A stretch of DNA of 54,420 nucleotides. Source: an uncultured Corynebacterium sp. (GTDB lineage: Bacteria; Actinomycetota; Actinomycetes; Mycobacteriales; Mycobacteriaceae). The notes beneath the pieces are model-generated. The model saw only the letters and a program-made list of their open reading frames with translations, was not told the DNA's origin and did no database searches. The position numbers and the translations under genes were made by a program. Below are positions 25,282-34,972 of this stretch, piece after piece. The stretch covers positions 1 to 54,420 of the forward strand of contig CAMIFC010000012.1 in assembly GCA_946220775.1 (NCBI GenBank), given 5' to 3'. How positions within the stretch are numbered: the stretch's first letter is position 1; each line of letters starts with the position of its first letter.

Positions 25282-25944
25282 CTAGCTCCGAACCGCGGTA
25301 TCGATGGGGCTATCGCCATCATTGATGTTGATGATGCGGGCCACACCGGTCTTCAGCTCAGAATCGAAGGCCGCCACCACTGCCGCGATGGACTTCGCCA
25401 CGTTGCCACGCGACACCTTCTTAGCGTGTGCGTCATGGGTGGAGATCGTGCCGGTGGGCTCATCGTCGGTGAGCTCGCTGGGGCGCAGAATCGTCCAGTT
25501 CAGATCAGAATCCTGCAGGTGCGCATCCGCGATCGACTTTGCTTCCGCGTATGGGTAGAAGCTGTGGTCGCTCGGCACACCGTGGCGAGGTCCAGCACCA
25601 AAGTAGGACACCATCACGTAGTGGCGGATGCCGACTTCCTGCGCGGCATCCATGCTGCGGATCGCGGCGTCGCGGTCCACCGCCCAGGTTCGCTCCGGGT
25701 CGCCGCCACCAGCGCCAGCAGCCCAGACGACCACGTCCTGGTCTTGGAAGATCTCTGCCATTTCTTCCGTGCTCATCTCCTGCACGTCTGCGGCGATGGG
25801 CGTGGCCCCGAGCTTTTCGATATCCGCTTTTTGGTCCGGGTTACGGATCAGTGCGGTTACCGTGTACCCACGTTTGAACAGCTCAGGGATTGTCCGGAGT
25901 GCAACGCGTCCATGTCCACCGATGATTGCTACTTTGGCGCTCAT
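25282..25944 (-). CDS. NAD(P)-binding Rossmann protein (atypical SDR, YwnB/NmrA-like)
   Basis: 220 residues. N-terminal nucleotide motif IIGGHGRVALRTIPEL (GxxGxxG variant) lies near residues 7-20, followed by ALIRNPDQ, where Arg suggests preference for NADP. VVWAAGAGGGD and the SYFGAG segment are typical of atypical short-chain dehydrogenases of the SDR_a5 type, with PYAEAKSIADAHLQDS following. Likely a reductase or redox sensor in the cytoplasm. First gene of a two-gene operon with the DUF808 gene. Confidence 0.8.
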   Translation of the reverse strand: MSAKVAIIGGHGRVALRTIPELFKRGYTVTALIRNPDQKADIEKLGATPIAADVQEMSTEEMAEIFQDQDVVVWAAGAGGGDPERTWAVDRDAAIRSMDAAQEVGIRHYVMVSYFGAGPRHGVPSDHSFYPYAEAKSIADAHLQDSDLNWTILRPSELTDDEPTGTISTHDAHAKKVSRGNVAKSIAAVVAAFDSELKTGVARIININDGDSPIDTAVRS

Positions 25945-26002
25945 CTATTACCTTTCGATTGCTCTTGTGCAATATCGTTATTCAACGGTAGTCGGTTACG
26001 TC

Positions 26003-27889
26003 TTAATCTGCTGTAGGGTTCGCGGGCAAAAGTGGCCCAATTGGGCCGGTTCCAACGCACACGTGGCCAGCCGTGGTTGCGGTTTTTTGCTTCGGCGTTT
26101 CGCCGCCGGAATGCTTGGGCACAGCGAGGAGCTCCAGCGTCCCGCCACCGCCGGATATGCGCACGTACTGGTGAGTCAATTGTTGCGGCACCGTCGTCCA
26201 ACGCGCCCGCTCCACGGATTCTGCGTAGGTTTCCAGCCCGTTGGGAGTAACAATCCGCAGGTCAACATCCTGTGTTGCCGTGGCGTTGAGCTCCCACGTC
26301 CATTCGCCAAACTCGATCGGCTCCGTGAGCTTCACCCGCGTTCGCCCGCCCAGCGGGATTCGGTGCCCGCAATCCGCGGCCGTTCCTTCTTCGTTTTCCG
26401 AAATCTTTAGGACGTCACCCGGTACCAGTCGACCATCATCCGACAAGAATTGTGGCGTTGGAGTGGCAGAGGCTACCCCCGGCCAGTCGGGAATCTCGGC
26501 CGCGATTACGCCGATATCTACGGGTTCTTGCCCGAACCTGAACGCGATGAAGTGCGGCACAGGTTGGGGGAGTAGCGGCGCGGGTGAGGCGCGCAAGCTG
26601 TTACTGACAGTATGAATCCAGTCCGGGGTTTTGTCGTCTGCCCACGTCGCCAAAAAACCCTTGGTGGAGATCGCCGCTGAGACGAGCATCGCGCCACTGA
26701 GCACGCCCGCGAGAACCACTCGTTTGGTGGCTGGCCTGGGCTGTCGGGCAGGGAGAGGTTCCGCCTGCGCAGCCACATGAGCTACCACAAGCGCGAGGAT
26801 CGTCGCGGCAAACCAATCGGCGTAGTAATGCATCGAGCGAGTGATCACATCGGACGTCCCCACCCCAGAACGCCCCATGCTCAGCGCAACAAAGACGGCC
26901 AGCAGATATCCCACGGACAGCCCAATCGGCCCAAAGGCCACCCCGCAGTGTCGCCTATGCCGCCAGACCCACCATGCGAGCCCAGCAACCACGAGCACCC
27001 CCGCGAGAACCTGCATCCACGTCGTCGGCGCGGCGAAGCTCATGCCCGGTTCCCACCGATCCCAGCGCCACGGCCCACCCGCCATGCCCGGGACAATTGC
27101 GCTGATCACAGCATGCGGGATGGAGGAAAACACCACGCCCGTACTTTCCGCAGCGTCGGATTCTGCGCCATTATTTTCGGACGCCACCCGCCACCAGTAC
27201 AACCCCGCCCACACGATCGTTAATCCCCACGCTGGGGCTAGGCGTTTGAGGAGCTCCCGGCGAGAGGCGTGGAATGCCACAGGAAACAACATGGCTACAG
27301 CAGTGAGGAGGGGAATGATGGAAAGCGCTTTTTCCGTGAATGCCAGTCCGATGAGAAGGCTGATGCTGAGGAATACGGCTGAGCGTTGGCGTCCTGAATG
27401 AAGGAACAACAACGCTAATGCGCAGCTCACCTGCCAGCCCAGGGCGTTGATCGCTGCGGACCACCAGCCCAGCGCCGCGCCGAGGAACGGGGAAAAAGCG
27501 AGTGCACACAGGGCGAGCCACGCCGCGATGGAACGGCCACGAGTAAGCGTGCGCAACCCAAGCCACCACGCAATAGTGCACAGCGCGGCGCCGAGAACAA
27601 TGAGGAGAGCCGGCAACCACCAGCGCAGGGGAGCGATCGTATTGACTGCTGTCTGCAGCGCGATCGCGCCGGGCATCAGGTGGCCGTCGTGGAGATTGAA
27701 GAGCTCGGTGAAGCTTGGAAAATCTGTGGTGGGATCCGCCGTGGTGTTGGTGGTGCCGTATTTGCTTGGAATGAGGAAATCATCCCAGTACAGCGTGCGT
27801 CCCGATACTCGCCATAGTACGAGCCCCACGGTTGCGAGCAGGACGACTGCGAGCAGTAGCGGGGGCAGGAGCAATGCGGGCATGGGCAC
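26003..27889 (-). CDS. GT-C-like polytopic membrane protein with C-terminal extracytoplasmic domain
   Basis: 628 residues from a GTG start. Residues 1 to about 400 contain 10-11 membrane helices; the first external loop holds YWDDF, the acidic motif typical of GT-C polyprenyl-phosphate sugar transferases. Residues about 420-628 form a soluble beta-rich domain (LTEPIEFGEWTWELNA, VDLRIVTPNGLETY). It could transfer a sugar to an envelope glycan or protein. No close functional match is claimed. It stands alone between divergent and codirectional neighbours. Confidence 0.6.
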   Translation of the reverse strand: MPMPALLLPPLLLAVVLLATVGLVLWRVSGRTLYWDDFLIPSKYGTTNTTADPTTDFPSFTELFNLHDGHLMPGAIALQTAVNTIAPLRWWLPALLIVLGAALCTIAWWLGLRTLTRGRSIAAWLALCALAFSPFLGAALGWWSAAINALGWQVSCALALLFLHSGRQRSAVFLSISLLIGLAFTEKALSIIPLLTAVAMLFPVAFHASRRELLKRLAPAWGLTIVWAGLYWWRVASENNGAESDAAESTGVVFSSIPHAVISAIVPGMAGGPWRWDRWEPGMSFAAPTTWMQVLAGVLVVAGLAWWVWRHRRHCGVAFGPIGLSVGYLLAVFVALSMGRSGVGTSDVITRSMHYYADWFAATILALVVAHVAAQAEPLPARQPRPATKRVVLAGVLSGAMLVSAAISTKGFLATWADDKTPDWIHTVSNSLRASPAPLLPQPVPHFIAFRFGQEPVDIGVIAAEIPDWPGVASATPTPQFLSDDGRLVPGDVLKISENEEGTAADCGHRIPLGGRTRVKLTEPIEFGEWTWELNATATQDVDLRIVTPNGLETYAESVERARWTTVPQQLTHQYVRISGGGGTLELLAVPKHSGGETPKQKTATTAGHVCVGTGPIGPLLPANPTAD

Positions 27890-27922
27890 ATATCTTAGGT
27901 GCTTGCCAGCATGCGCGGTGGG

Positions 27923-28582
27923 CTATTCAGCAGGATGAACCGGCTGCACGGACATATAACGGGGTTTGCCACTGCAGCCCTCGAGGTTGTCCATGGGCAG
28001 GTAAACAGAATGGGTTTCATCGGGCGGATACACGCGGATTCCATCGGCAGACGATGGGCGGCATTCCTGCGGATCGAGTTTGCCAACCTTGGAGATGCGC
28101 ACTGGAGCGAGTGCCGAGTCGCCTGGGGTGAGTGTTACCAGTGGCGCGTCTACCTGTTTTTCTCGTTCAGCGCTGGCTCCCAACTGAGTGCCATTGTTAT
28201 CGGTGACCATGCTGACACCTGGGTAGCCTCGCAAGTTGCAGGGGTCCGTGCCGTTGTTGACGAATACGAGGTCAAAGAGCTGGCTTCCAGCTGCACCTTG
28301 ATCGTTCGCAACCTTCACTTCGAGGTTCTTCGTCTCACACAGCTGAGTTTTCGAGCTGCCTGCGGCGCTCGTTGTTGGGTCGGGGCTGCTGGGGGGTGGC
28401 GAATCCGAGGAAGAGTCTGCGGACATCTGGGAAGCAGAAGCTTCCTCGGTAGGCTGCTCGCCGACTGGGGAACTGGCACAAGCTGAGGCCAGACTGAGTA
28501 CTGCGCTGCCAGCAGTCACAAGAGCCAGGGCTGAGCTCCGAGTCTGCAAGAAACGACCACTATGCGCACCAGAACGAATCAT
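27923..28582 (-). CDS. DUF4232-domain lipoprotein
   Basis: 219 residues. Signal peptide with lipobox-like LASAC (Cys35), a Ser/Pro/Asp-rich linker to about residue 78, then a DUF4232 beta-sandwich (LEVKV, FDLVFVNNGTDPCNLRGYPGVSMV, LTPGDSALAPV). Cys residues of the domain probably form disulfides. Anchored to the outer face of the membrane; function unknown. Confidence 0.8.
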   Translation of the reverse strand: MIRSGAHSGRFLQTRSSALALVTAGSAVLSLASACASSPVGEQPTEEASASQMSADSSSDSPPPSSPDPTTSAAGSSKTQLCETKNLEVKVANDQGAAGSQLFDLVFVNNGTDPCNLRGYPGVSMVTDNNGTQLGASAEREKQVDAPLVTLTPGDSALAPVRISKVGKLDPQECRPSSADGIRVYPPDETHSVYLPMDNLEGCSGKPRYMSVQPVHPAE

Positions 28583-28634
28583 GAATTAAAGAGTATCTGG
28601 TGGTGCAATTGACCGAAAATTTAAACGCATATTG

Positions 28635-28664
28635 TTGCCAAACTGTGATAATCGAGTGTATAAA
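28635..28664 (+). promoter_or_regulatory. Promoter for the acyl-CoA dehydrogenase gene
   Basis: TTGCCA (28635-28640), 18-nt spacer, TATAAA (28659-28664), implying a 5' leader of about 130 nt. Confidence 0.5.
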
Positions 28665-28799
28665 AATACCTTTTAATCAGGGAGTATTTTCAGAGTTTTC
28701 CAATAAACTGACCCGCTCGCGCGCTATCGTTATTTCATGTCCGATGGCGCACACGGCGCTAGAACTACCCGCAGTGCACACAGTGAAGGTGGAATAACC

Positions 28800-29969
28800 A
28801 TGGGTTTTAACCCCGATTTTGAACCATTCAAGCTTCCAGAGGAGTACATCGAGCTCCGCAAGTCGATCCGAGCCCTGTCGGAGCAGCAGATCGCCCCGTA
28901 CGCCAAGGATGTCGACGAAAACGAACGCTTCCCAGAAGAGGCTCTCAAGGCCTTGAATGATTCGGGGTTCAACGCCATCCACGTGCCAGATGAGTTCGGC
29001 GGCCAGGGTGGCGACTCGCTAGTAGCAGTGATCGTCATCGAAGAGGTCGCTCGTGTGTGCGGTTCGTCTTCCCTGATTCCCGCGGTGAACAAGCTGGGCA
29101 CGATGGGGCTGATCCTGCAGGGCTCCGATGAGCTGAAGAAGGAAGTTCTGCCGAGTATCGCGAATGGCGAAATGGCGTCCTACGCACTGACTGAACGGGA
29201 GGCAGGTTCGGATGCCGCTGCGATGAAGACCCGCGCGGTGCGCGACGGTGACGAGTGGGTCATTAACGGCTCGAAGTGCTTCATCACCAACGGCGGTCGG
29301 TCTAGCTGGTACACCGTCATGGCCGTGACTGACCCCGAGGCCGGTGCGCGCGGGATCTCCGCATTCATGGTGCACAAGGACGATCCGGGATTCCGCGTTG
29401 GTGGCTTTGAGCACAAGCTGGGCATCAAGGGGTCGCCCACGGCAGAGCTGTACTTTGAGGACTGCCGCGTTCCGCACAGCCGCATGATCGGCGAGGAGGG
29501 GGCCGGTTTCAAGACCGCCCTGCAGACCTTGGATCACACTCGTCCGACCATTGGTGCGCAGGCGCTGGGCATCGCGCAGGGTGCCTTCGATGAGGCCGTG
29601 GCATATGTGAAGGAACGCAAGCAGTTCGGCAAGGCCATCGGGGACTTCCAGAACACGCAGTTCATGCTCGCAGATATGAAGATGAAGATCGACGCCGCTC
29701 GCCTGATGATCTACACCGCAGCATCCAACGCGGAGCGCGGCGAAGCGGAAGAAGGCGCGAAGCTGGGGCTGCTGGCAGCTGGGTCGAAGGCATTCGCCTC
29801 CGACGTTGCCATGGAGGTCACGGTGGACGCGGTGCAGCTGCTCGGTGGCTACGGCTTCACCCGGGACTTCCCGCTGGAGCGCATGATGCGCGACGCCAAG
29901 ATCACGCAAATTTATGAGGGCACCAACCAAATCTGCCGCATGGTCATGGGGCGACAGATCCTCGGGTAG
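28800..29969 (+). CDS. Acyl-CoA dehydrogenase
   Basis: 389 residues, the full family length. FAD-dependent alpha,beta-dehydrogenation of acyl-CoA, the first step of beta-oxidation or of branched-chain amino-acid breakdown. Visible: YALTEREAGSDAAAM (substrate and FAD loop), FITNGG, the YVKERKQFGKAIGDFQ helix, QLLGGYGFTRDFPLERMMRDAK and C-terminal IYEGTNQICRMVM, where the Glu of YEGT is the usual catalytic base. The start at 28800 follows AAGGTGG; the longer upstream frame lacks one. Confidence 0.92.
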   Translation: MGFNPDFEPFKLPEEYIELRKSIRALSEQQIAPYAKDVDENERFPEEALKALNDSGFNAIHVPDEFGGQGGDSLVAVIVIEEVARVCGSSSLIPAVNKLGTMGLILQGSDELKKEVLPSIANGEMASYALTEREAGSDAAAMKTRAVRDGDEWVINGSKCFITNGGRSSWYTVMAVTDPEAGARGISAFMVHKDDPGFRVGGFEHKLGIKGSPTAELYFEDCRVPHSRMIGEEGAGFKTALQTLDHTRPTIGAQALGIAQGAFDEAVAYVKERKQFGKAIGDFQNTQFMLADMKMKIDAARLMIYTAASNAERGEAEEGAKLGLLAAGSKAFASDVAMEVTVDAVQLLGGYGFTRDFPLERMMRDAKITQIYEGTNQICRMVMGRQILG

Positions 29970-29986
29970 CACAGTTGTGGCAACTA

Positions 29987-30004
29987 CCTTAGAACAGTCT
30001 AAGG
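29987..30004. promoter_or_regulatory. Palindrome between acyl-CoA dehydrogenase and SulP genes
   Basis: CCTTAGA-ACAG-TCTAAGG, perfect 7-nt arms, directly ahead of the SulP ribosome region. It may be an operator, or a weak terminator without T-tract. Confidence 0.45.
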
Positions 30005-30011
30005 TGGCACC

Positions 30012-31271
30012 ATGCCAAAAATCTCCTCGGGGGATCCGCTCTCCCAGATGACCTACCCAACGGTGCTGGATTCGTTCAAAGAGGCGTTCAGCTCCGCGAA
30101 ACAGTTCCGGGTGGAAATCCTTGCCGGGTTGGCGACTAGCTTCGCCCTGATCCCGGAGGTCATCAGCTTTGCCATTTTGGCTGGAGTGAGCCCCGCAGTG
30201 GGGCTATTTTCCACAGTGGTGCTGTGCTTCGTTATTGCTTTCACGGGTGGCCGCCCAGCAATGATCACCGGCGCCGCAGGGGCGACGGCACTGGTGATCG
30301 CGCCACTTGTTCGTGATCACGGGGTGAATTATCTGATCTGGACGGTGGTGCTCGCCGGTGTTATTCAGATCATCGCGGGACTGCTCGGCGTAGCGAAGCT
30401 GCAACGCTTCATCACCCGCCCGGTCATGGCGGGTTTCGTGAACGCGTTGGGCGTCATGATCTTCGCCGCGCAGGTGAAACACCTCATCGGCGTGAACTGG
30501 CCGGTGTGGGTGCTCTTTGCCATTGGCGTGGCAGTGCTGCTCATCATGCCAAAGATCACCACGGTCGTCCCGCCGCCACTGGTGACCATTGCGATCTTGA
30601 CGGCCACGGTTGTCGTCATGACATGGAACGTGCCCGACGTGGGAGACATGGGTGGGCTTTCGGGCGGCTTGCCGGAGGTTCACTGGCCCGATGTCCCCTA
30701 CACGTGGGAGACCTTCTGGATCATCCTCCCGTACTCGCTGGGTTTTGCCGCTGTGGGTCTCGTGGAATCCGTGATGACCGGCCAGCTCGTCGACGGAATG
30801 ACCAAGACACCCTCCAACAAGACCCGCGAGGCTTGGGGCCAAGGAGTGGCCAATATGTTTGCCGGCTTCCTGGGCGGTACGGGTGGCTGCGGCATGATCG
30901 GACAGACGATGGTGAACGTGGAAGAATCGCACGCCCGCACGCGATTGTCCTCCCTTGCCGCCGGAGGATTCCTGTTGCTGTTCATTTTGTCGCTGCACAA
31001 TCTCGTCAGCATCATTCCGATGGCCGCCCTCGTTGCGATCATGATCATCGTGTCGCTGAAAACGGTTGACTGGTACACGAGCAGTCCGAAGGGCTTGTTG
31101 CGCCTCCAGTGGCAGGATTCCGCTGTCATGGCGGCTGTGGTTGCAGCGACGCTGGCGACCGATAACTTGGCGGTCGGCGTGGTGCTCGGCGCCGCCTTGG
31201 CTGCGATTCTCGGCCGATTCACGCACCGCACAGATGATCCGCAGCAAAAGCCTGCGGAAAGCGAGACTTAA
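30012..31271 (+). CDS. SulP-family anion permease lacking the STAS domain
   Basis: 419 residues. About 12-14 helices with the SulP hallmarks: EILAGLATSFALIPEVISFAILAGV in the first helices, GRPAMITGAAGATALVIAPLV, and the GGTGGCGMIGQTMVN segment. The cytoplasmic STAS domain found in longer SulP proteins is absent. Likely substrates are sulfate, bicarbonate or dicarboxylates; not decidable here. The start could also be Met13. The end overlaps the convergent DUF402 gene by 4 bp. Confidence 0.85.
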   Translation: MPKISSGDPLSQMTYPTVLDSFKEAFSSAKQFRVEILAGLATSFALIPEVISFAILAGVSPAVGLFSTVVLCFVIAFTGGRPAMITGAAGATALVIAPLVRDHGVNYLIWTVVLAGVIQIIAGLLGVAKLQRFITRPVMAGFVNALGVMIFAAQVKHLIGVNWPVWVLFAIGVAVLLIMPKITTVVPPPLVTIAILTATVVVMTWNVPDVGDMGGLSGGLPEVHWPDVPYTWETFWIILPYSLGFAAVGLVESVMTGQLVDGMTKTPSNKTREAWGQGVANMFAGFLGGTGGCGMIGQTMVNVEESHARTRLSSLAAGGFLLLFILSLHNLVSIIPMAALVAIMIIVSLKTVDWYTSSPKGLLRLQWQDSAVMAAVVAATLATDNLAVGVVLGAALAAILGRFTHRTDDPQQKPAESET

Positions 31272-31825
31272 TAGCGCCAGTGCAGTTCGATGCCTTGAGA
31301 CCGTAGCCAGGCATCGACAGAGCCAAATTCCGTGGCTCCATCCAGTAGCTGTTGGGTGGCCACGAGCGCGCCGATGGCGTCGGTGTGGGGCACAAGGTCT
31401 GCCTCCATCGCCGCAGCCAATTCGTCGAGATCCAAGGTTTCAACCCGCCCGTCGTGGTGGGTGACAACGTCGACGTAGAGGTCGGTGACGTGCCAGGGGG
31501 TGGCGTCCGAAAGAGGGGCGGTGATGGACGCGACGTCGATGTAAAGGTCCTGCGTCTCTTTGTATCCGGGGCGGAAGCGGAAGCGGTTAACCCGCAGCAT
31601 GAGCCCGGGGAGCAGCCAGGATTCCAGGTAGTGAAAATTCGGATTATCCGCCGTGCGCGCCATGTACAGCGCGGTGTGGTCGCCGAATTGGTGACGCTCG
31701 AGCTTCTCGGTGGGGCGGTGGAAACCCTTGTTGTCAATGTTCAGAGCCTCGTCGATATGAAAGGTTTCCTGCTTCATCGCGTGCAGGTCCACGCCCGTGG
31801 TCGTGACCGTTTTCTTGTTTGGCAT
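31268..31825 (-). CDS. DUF402 family protein
   Basis: 185 residues. The C-terminal two thirds match DUF402 (WLLPGLMLRVNRFRFRPG, YIDVASIT, DLYVDVVTHHDGRVETLDLDELAAA), a fold whose studied members are nucleotide phosphatases or RNA-associated FAU-1-like proteins; the role here is unknown. Start chosen at MPNKK (31825) because GGGGAAGGAAG precedes it; the ATG 15 bases upstream lies in that ribosome site. Confidence 0.8.
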   Translation of the reverse strand: MPNKKTVTTTGVDLHAMKQETFHIDEALNIDNKGFHRPTEKLERHQFGDHTALYMARTADNPNFHYLESWLLPGLMLRVNRFRFRPGYKETQDLYIDVASITAPLSDATPWHVTDLYVDVVTHHDGRVETLDLDELAAAMEADLVPHTDAIGALVATQQLLDGATEFGSVDAWLRSQGIELHWRY

Positions 31826-31970
31826 TGCTTCCTTCCCCATTCTTTTTTAGGACGCCACTCCGTCCACATTTTCCGCGTACACCAAAGGCCAGCCGGTGAA
31901 AGTGCTAGTGACTTTTCGGGCTGGCCTTCAGTGGATTGTCGGCAACGACGAGCTGCTGGTGAGTGTGTGG

Positions 31971-32681
31971 TTAGCGAGCGTTGACCATAGCGACGGTTGG
32001 TGCAAAGTTGCAGTCCGAGTGGCCCGAACCTTCCTCAAACGTGGACACGCCACCTTCAAGCAGGGCGATGACGGTGCCGGTGCCGGTCTTTGCTGCGCCG
32101 TTGACGGTGGCAGGTCCCTTTGGGTTGAGGCCGTTGTGCCCCAGCGTGGTCATGCCTGTGCGGCCGTTGTTGACGTTGACCCAGTGGACGTTCATCCGGG
32201 TGGTTTGCTTCTTGGCTACCGTGCCGGTGCCCAGGCCGGTGAAGACGAAGTTGACCTCGCCCTTCTTCACCCCGGGAAGAGGCAGCTTGGCTGGGCCAGG
32301 TACTGCCATTGCGGTGCCGATGGCGTTGTTCTTGCCACCGATGCACTTGGTGGAGATGGTTGGCCACGCGAACTGGGTGAAGGATGGGCCGCCGATGGGG
32401 ATATCGACGCCTGGCTTGCCGTCGCCACGGAAGAAGCCGGTGACCTTCTCGAGGGACTCGCGCACCTTTGGTGGGAGGCCAGGGGTTTTAGCGAACTGAT
32501 CGATCTGATCCAGCACGTGGGGTGCTGGTCGACCGAGGTGATCGATTGGACTTGGGGGAGCGGCTTGGGCGGGGGTCAGTGCTGTTGGTGCGACAAGAGC
32601 GAGCGCAGCTGCCGTCGCAACGGCAGCGCGACGGGTCCAGGCGCGCAGGCTTGTGCGGGAAGTCAATGCCGAAGAGTTCAT
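31971..32681 (-). CDS. Secreted protein of unknown function (Rv1157c neighbourhood)
   Basis: 236 residues. Twin-Arg-like/Sec signal peptide (RAWTRRAAVATAAALALV, cut after AQA at residue 40). The mature part is Gly/Pro-rich with KCIGGKNNAIGTAMAVPGPA and two Cys (one near the middle, one near the C-terminus in HSDCNF) that may form a disulfide. A secreted protein in the same place beside typA is known in mycobacteria and corynebacteria. The start at 32681 gives a sensible signal peptide; the longer frame is unlikely. Function unknown. Confidence 0.75.
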   Translation of the reverse strand: MNSSALTSRTSLRAWTRRAAVATAAALALVAPTALTPAQAAPPSPIDHLGRPAPHVLDQIDQFAKTPGLPPKVRESLEKVTGFFRGDGKPGVDIPIGGPSFTQFAWPTISTKCIGGKNNAIGTAMAVPGPAKLPLPGVKKGEVNFVFTGLGTGTVAKKQTTRMNVHWVNVNNGRTGMTTLGHNGLNPKGPATVNGAAKTGTGTVIALLEGGVSTFEEGSGHSDCNFAPTVAMVNAR

Positions 32682-33057
32682 GCCTCGTGTTGCCTTTCGG
32701 GGCTGGTGGTTTGTGAAGGTGCCCAGTGAGTAATGCCGATTAACGCCATTCACATTAGTCACATCTGCACCATCTGTCACATGTTCCTTAACTTTTGTTT
32801 ACAATATCAGCACAACTCCCTGCGTGGTCGGTTTTTGTCAAAGTTTTAAATAAATATTAAATAGAGCACGGTTTGGAGTGGGGGGAATGTGCCGACTGGA
32901 AAACCGTTCTGACCGGCTGATCCGCTGTTGTGGGGAGGCTATGCGGTGAAATTCCCCAAGATGTGAAAAAATGGGTCGGTAAGGTAACAGGCATGCGCCC
33001 GCTGAAACTCAAAGGGCGCGCCGAATCGCCACAAGTCTTGAAGGAAGCGTTGAATCT
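32682..33057. other. Divergent intergenic region upstream of typA
   Basis: Contains a good plus-strand promoter, TTGTCA (32835-32840), 17-nt spacer, TAAATA (32858-32863), then a leader of about 190 nt that includes a 22-codon ORF. AT-rich in its middle. No other gene. Confidence 0.55.
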
Positions 33058-33061
33058 GTGA
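32993..33061 (+). CDS. 22-codon upstream ORF coupled to typA
   Basis: Reads MRPLKLKGRAESPQVLKEAL plus two residues. The stop TGA overlaps the GTG start of typA as GTGA, the classic four-base coupling arrangement. GGTAAGG lies 8 bases ahead. The typA ribosome site (AAGGAAG) lies within the ORF, so a ribosome translating it would affect access. No similarity recognised. Confidence 0.45.
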   Translation: MRPLKLKGRAESPQVLKEALNL

Positions 33062-34968
33062 GCCATACCGAGTTCCGTAATGTCGCCATCGTCGCACACG
33101 TTGACCACGGCAAAACCACCCTCGTTGATGCCATGCTGCACCAGTCCGGTGCTTTTGACAGTCACGGTGAGGTCGAAGAACGTGTGATGGACTCCGGTGA
33201 CTTGGAGAGGGAAAAGGGCATCACCATTCTCGCCAAGAACACCGCGATCCGTCGTAAGGGTCTAGGAAAAGATGGCGCTGACCTAGTCATTAACGTCATC
33301 GACACTCCCGGCCACGCGGACTTCGGCGGAGAGGTCGAGCGCGCGCTGGCAATGGTGGACGGTGTCGTCCTGTTGATTGACGCCTCGGAGGGGCCGCTGC
33401 CACAGACCCGCTTCGTGCTGGGCAAGGCGCTGGCCGCGAAGATGCCAGTGATCATTTGTGTCAACAAGACGGACCGCCCCGACGCGCGTATCGACGAGGT
33501 TGTGGAGGAAGCTCAGGACCTGCTCCTGGAGCTCGCCGCAACGCTGGAAGATGAAGAGGCCATGGAGGCCGCGGAGTCCCTGCTGGACCTGCCGGTGCTC
33601 TACACCTCGGGCCGTGAGGGCAAGGCCTCGACCACTAACCCCGGAAACGGCAACGCTCCAGACTCCGAGGATCTGCAGCCACTGTTTGACGTCCTCTATC
33701 ACGTTCTTCCAGAGCCATCTGCGGACATCAACGGTCCGCTGCAGGCACACGTCACCAACCTTGACTCGAGCTCCTTCCTAGGCCGCATTGGCCTGGTCCG
33801 CATTCACTCGGGTGTGCTGCGCAAGGGCCAACAGGTCGCGTGGATTCACTACGACGATGAGGGCAAGGAGCACGTCAAGACCGCAAAGGTCGCGGAGCTG
33901 CTCCGCACCGTTGGTGTGACTCGCGTGCCCGCCGATGAGGTCATTGCCGGTGACATCGCTGCGGTCTCGGGTATCGATGACATCATGATCGGCGATACTC
34001 TAGCCGACCCTGAGCACCCGAACCCACTGCCACGCATTGCCGTGGATGAGCCAGCGATTTCCATGACCATTGGCGTGAATACTTCGCCAATGGCCGGCCA
34101 GGGTGGTGGCGACAAGCTGACCGCTCGCATGGTGAAGGCCCGCCTGGATCAGGAGCTCATCGGTAACGTGTCCCTGCGCGTGCTGCCGACCGAGCGTCCG
34201 GACTCCTGGGAAGTTCAGGGGCGTGGCGAAATGGCGCTGTCTGTGTTGGTGGAGACCATGCGTCGCGAGGGCTTCGAGCTGACGGTCGGTAAGCCACAGG
34301 TCGTGACCCGCACGGTCGACGGCCAGCTGCAAGAGCCATTCGAGAACCTGACCATCGATACGCCAGAGGATTACCTCGGCAACGTGACCCAGCTGATGGC
34401 AGCACGTAAGGGGCGCATGCAGTCGATGGATAACACGGGTTCCGGTTGGGTTCGCATGGAATTTTTGGTGCCTGCCCGCGGCCTCATTGGTTTCCGCACT
34501 GTGTTCATGACGGAAACCCACGGCACCGGTATTGCCAACCACTACTCGGCTGGCTACGAAGCATGGGCTGGCGAGATCAAGGGCCGCGCTACCGGTTCCC
34601 TTGTTGCCGACCGTTCTGGTCAGATCACCGCTTATGCTCTGCAGAACTTGGCTGACCGCGGCCAGTTCTTCGTCGAGCCAGGTGCTGAGGCTTACGAGGG
34701 CATGGTTGTGGGCGCGAACAACCGGGATGAGGACATGGACGTCAACATCACCCGTGAAAAGAAGCTGACGAACATGCGCGCAGCCAGCGCAGATACCACT
34801 GTCACGCTTGCCAAGGCGCACGCACTCACCCTTGAAGAAGCCATGGAGTTCTGTGGCTACGACGAGTGCGTCGAGGTCGCGCCGGACGTTATCCGCGTCC
34901 GCAAGCTGGTCTTGAACGCCACGGAGCGCGCCCGTGCACGTTCCCGGGAAAAGGCACGCAACAAGTAG
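33058..34968 (+). CDS. typA: GTPase TypA/BipA
   Basis: 636 residues, GTG start with AAGGAAG ahead. Translational GTPase with G1 AHVDHGKTT (13-21), G3 DTPGHADFGGEV, G4 NKTD near 137, then domains II, III and V and the TypA-specific C-terminus (ARGLIGFRTVFMTETHGTG, RAASADTTVTLAKA). It acts on the ribosome, mainly in 50S assembly and stress or cold growth. First gene of the run typA-lpqW-mshB-membrane protein. Confidence 0.97.
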   Translation: MSHTEFRNVAIVAHVDHGKTTLVDAMLHQSGAFDSHGEVEERVMDSGDLEREKGITILAKNTAIRRKGLGKDGADLVINVIDTPGHADFGGEVERALAMVDGVVLLIDASEGPLPQTRFVLGKALAAKMPVIICVNKTDRPDARIDEVVEEAQDLLLELAATLEDEEAMEAAESLLDLPVLYTSGREGKASTTNPGNGNAPDSEDLQPLFDVLYHVLPEPSADINGPLQAHVTNLDSSSFLGRIGLVRIHSGVLRKGQQVAWIHYDDEGKEHVKTAKVAELLRTVGVTRVPADEVIAGDIAAVSGIDDIMIGDTLADPEHPNPLPRIAVDEPAISMTIGVNTSPMAGQGGGDKLTARMVKARLDQELIGNVSLRVLPTERPDSWEVQGRGEMALSVLVETMRREGFELTVGKPQVVTRTVDGQLQEPFENLTIDTPEDYLGNVTQLMAARKGRMQSMDNTGSGWVRMEFLVPARGLIGFRTVFMTETHGTGIANHYSAGYEAWAGEIKGRATGSLVADRSGQITAYALQNLADRGQFFVEPGAEAYEGMVVGANNRDEDMDVNITREKKLTNMRAASADTTVTLAKAHALTLEEAMEFCGYDECVEVAPDVIRVRKLVLNATERARARSREKARNK

Positions 34969-34972
34969 TTTC

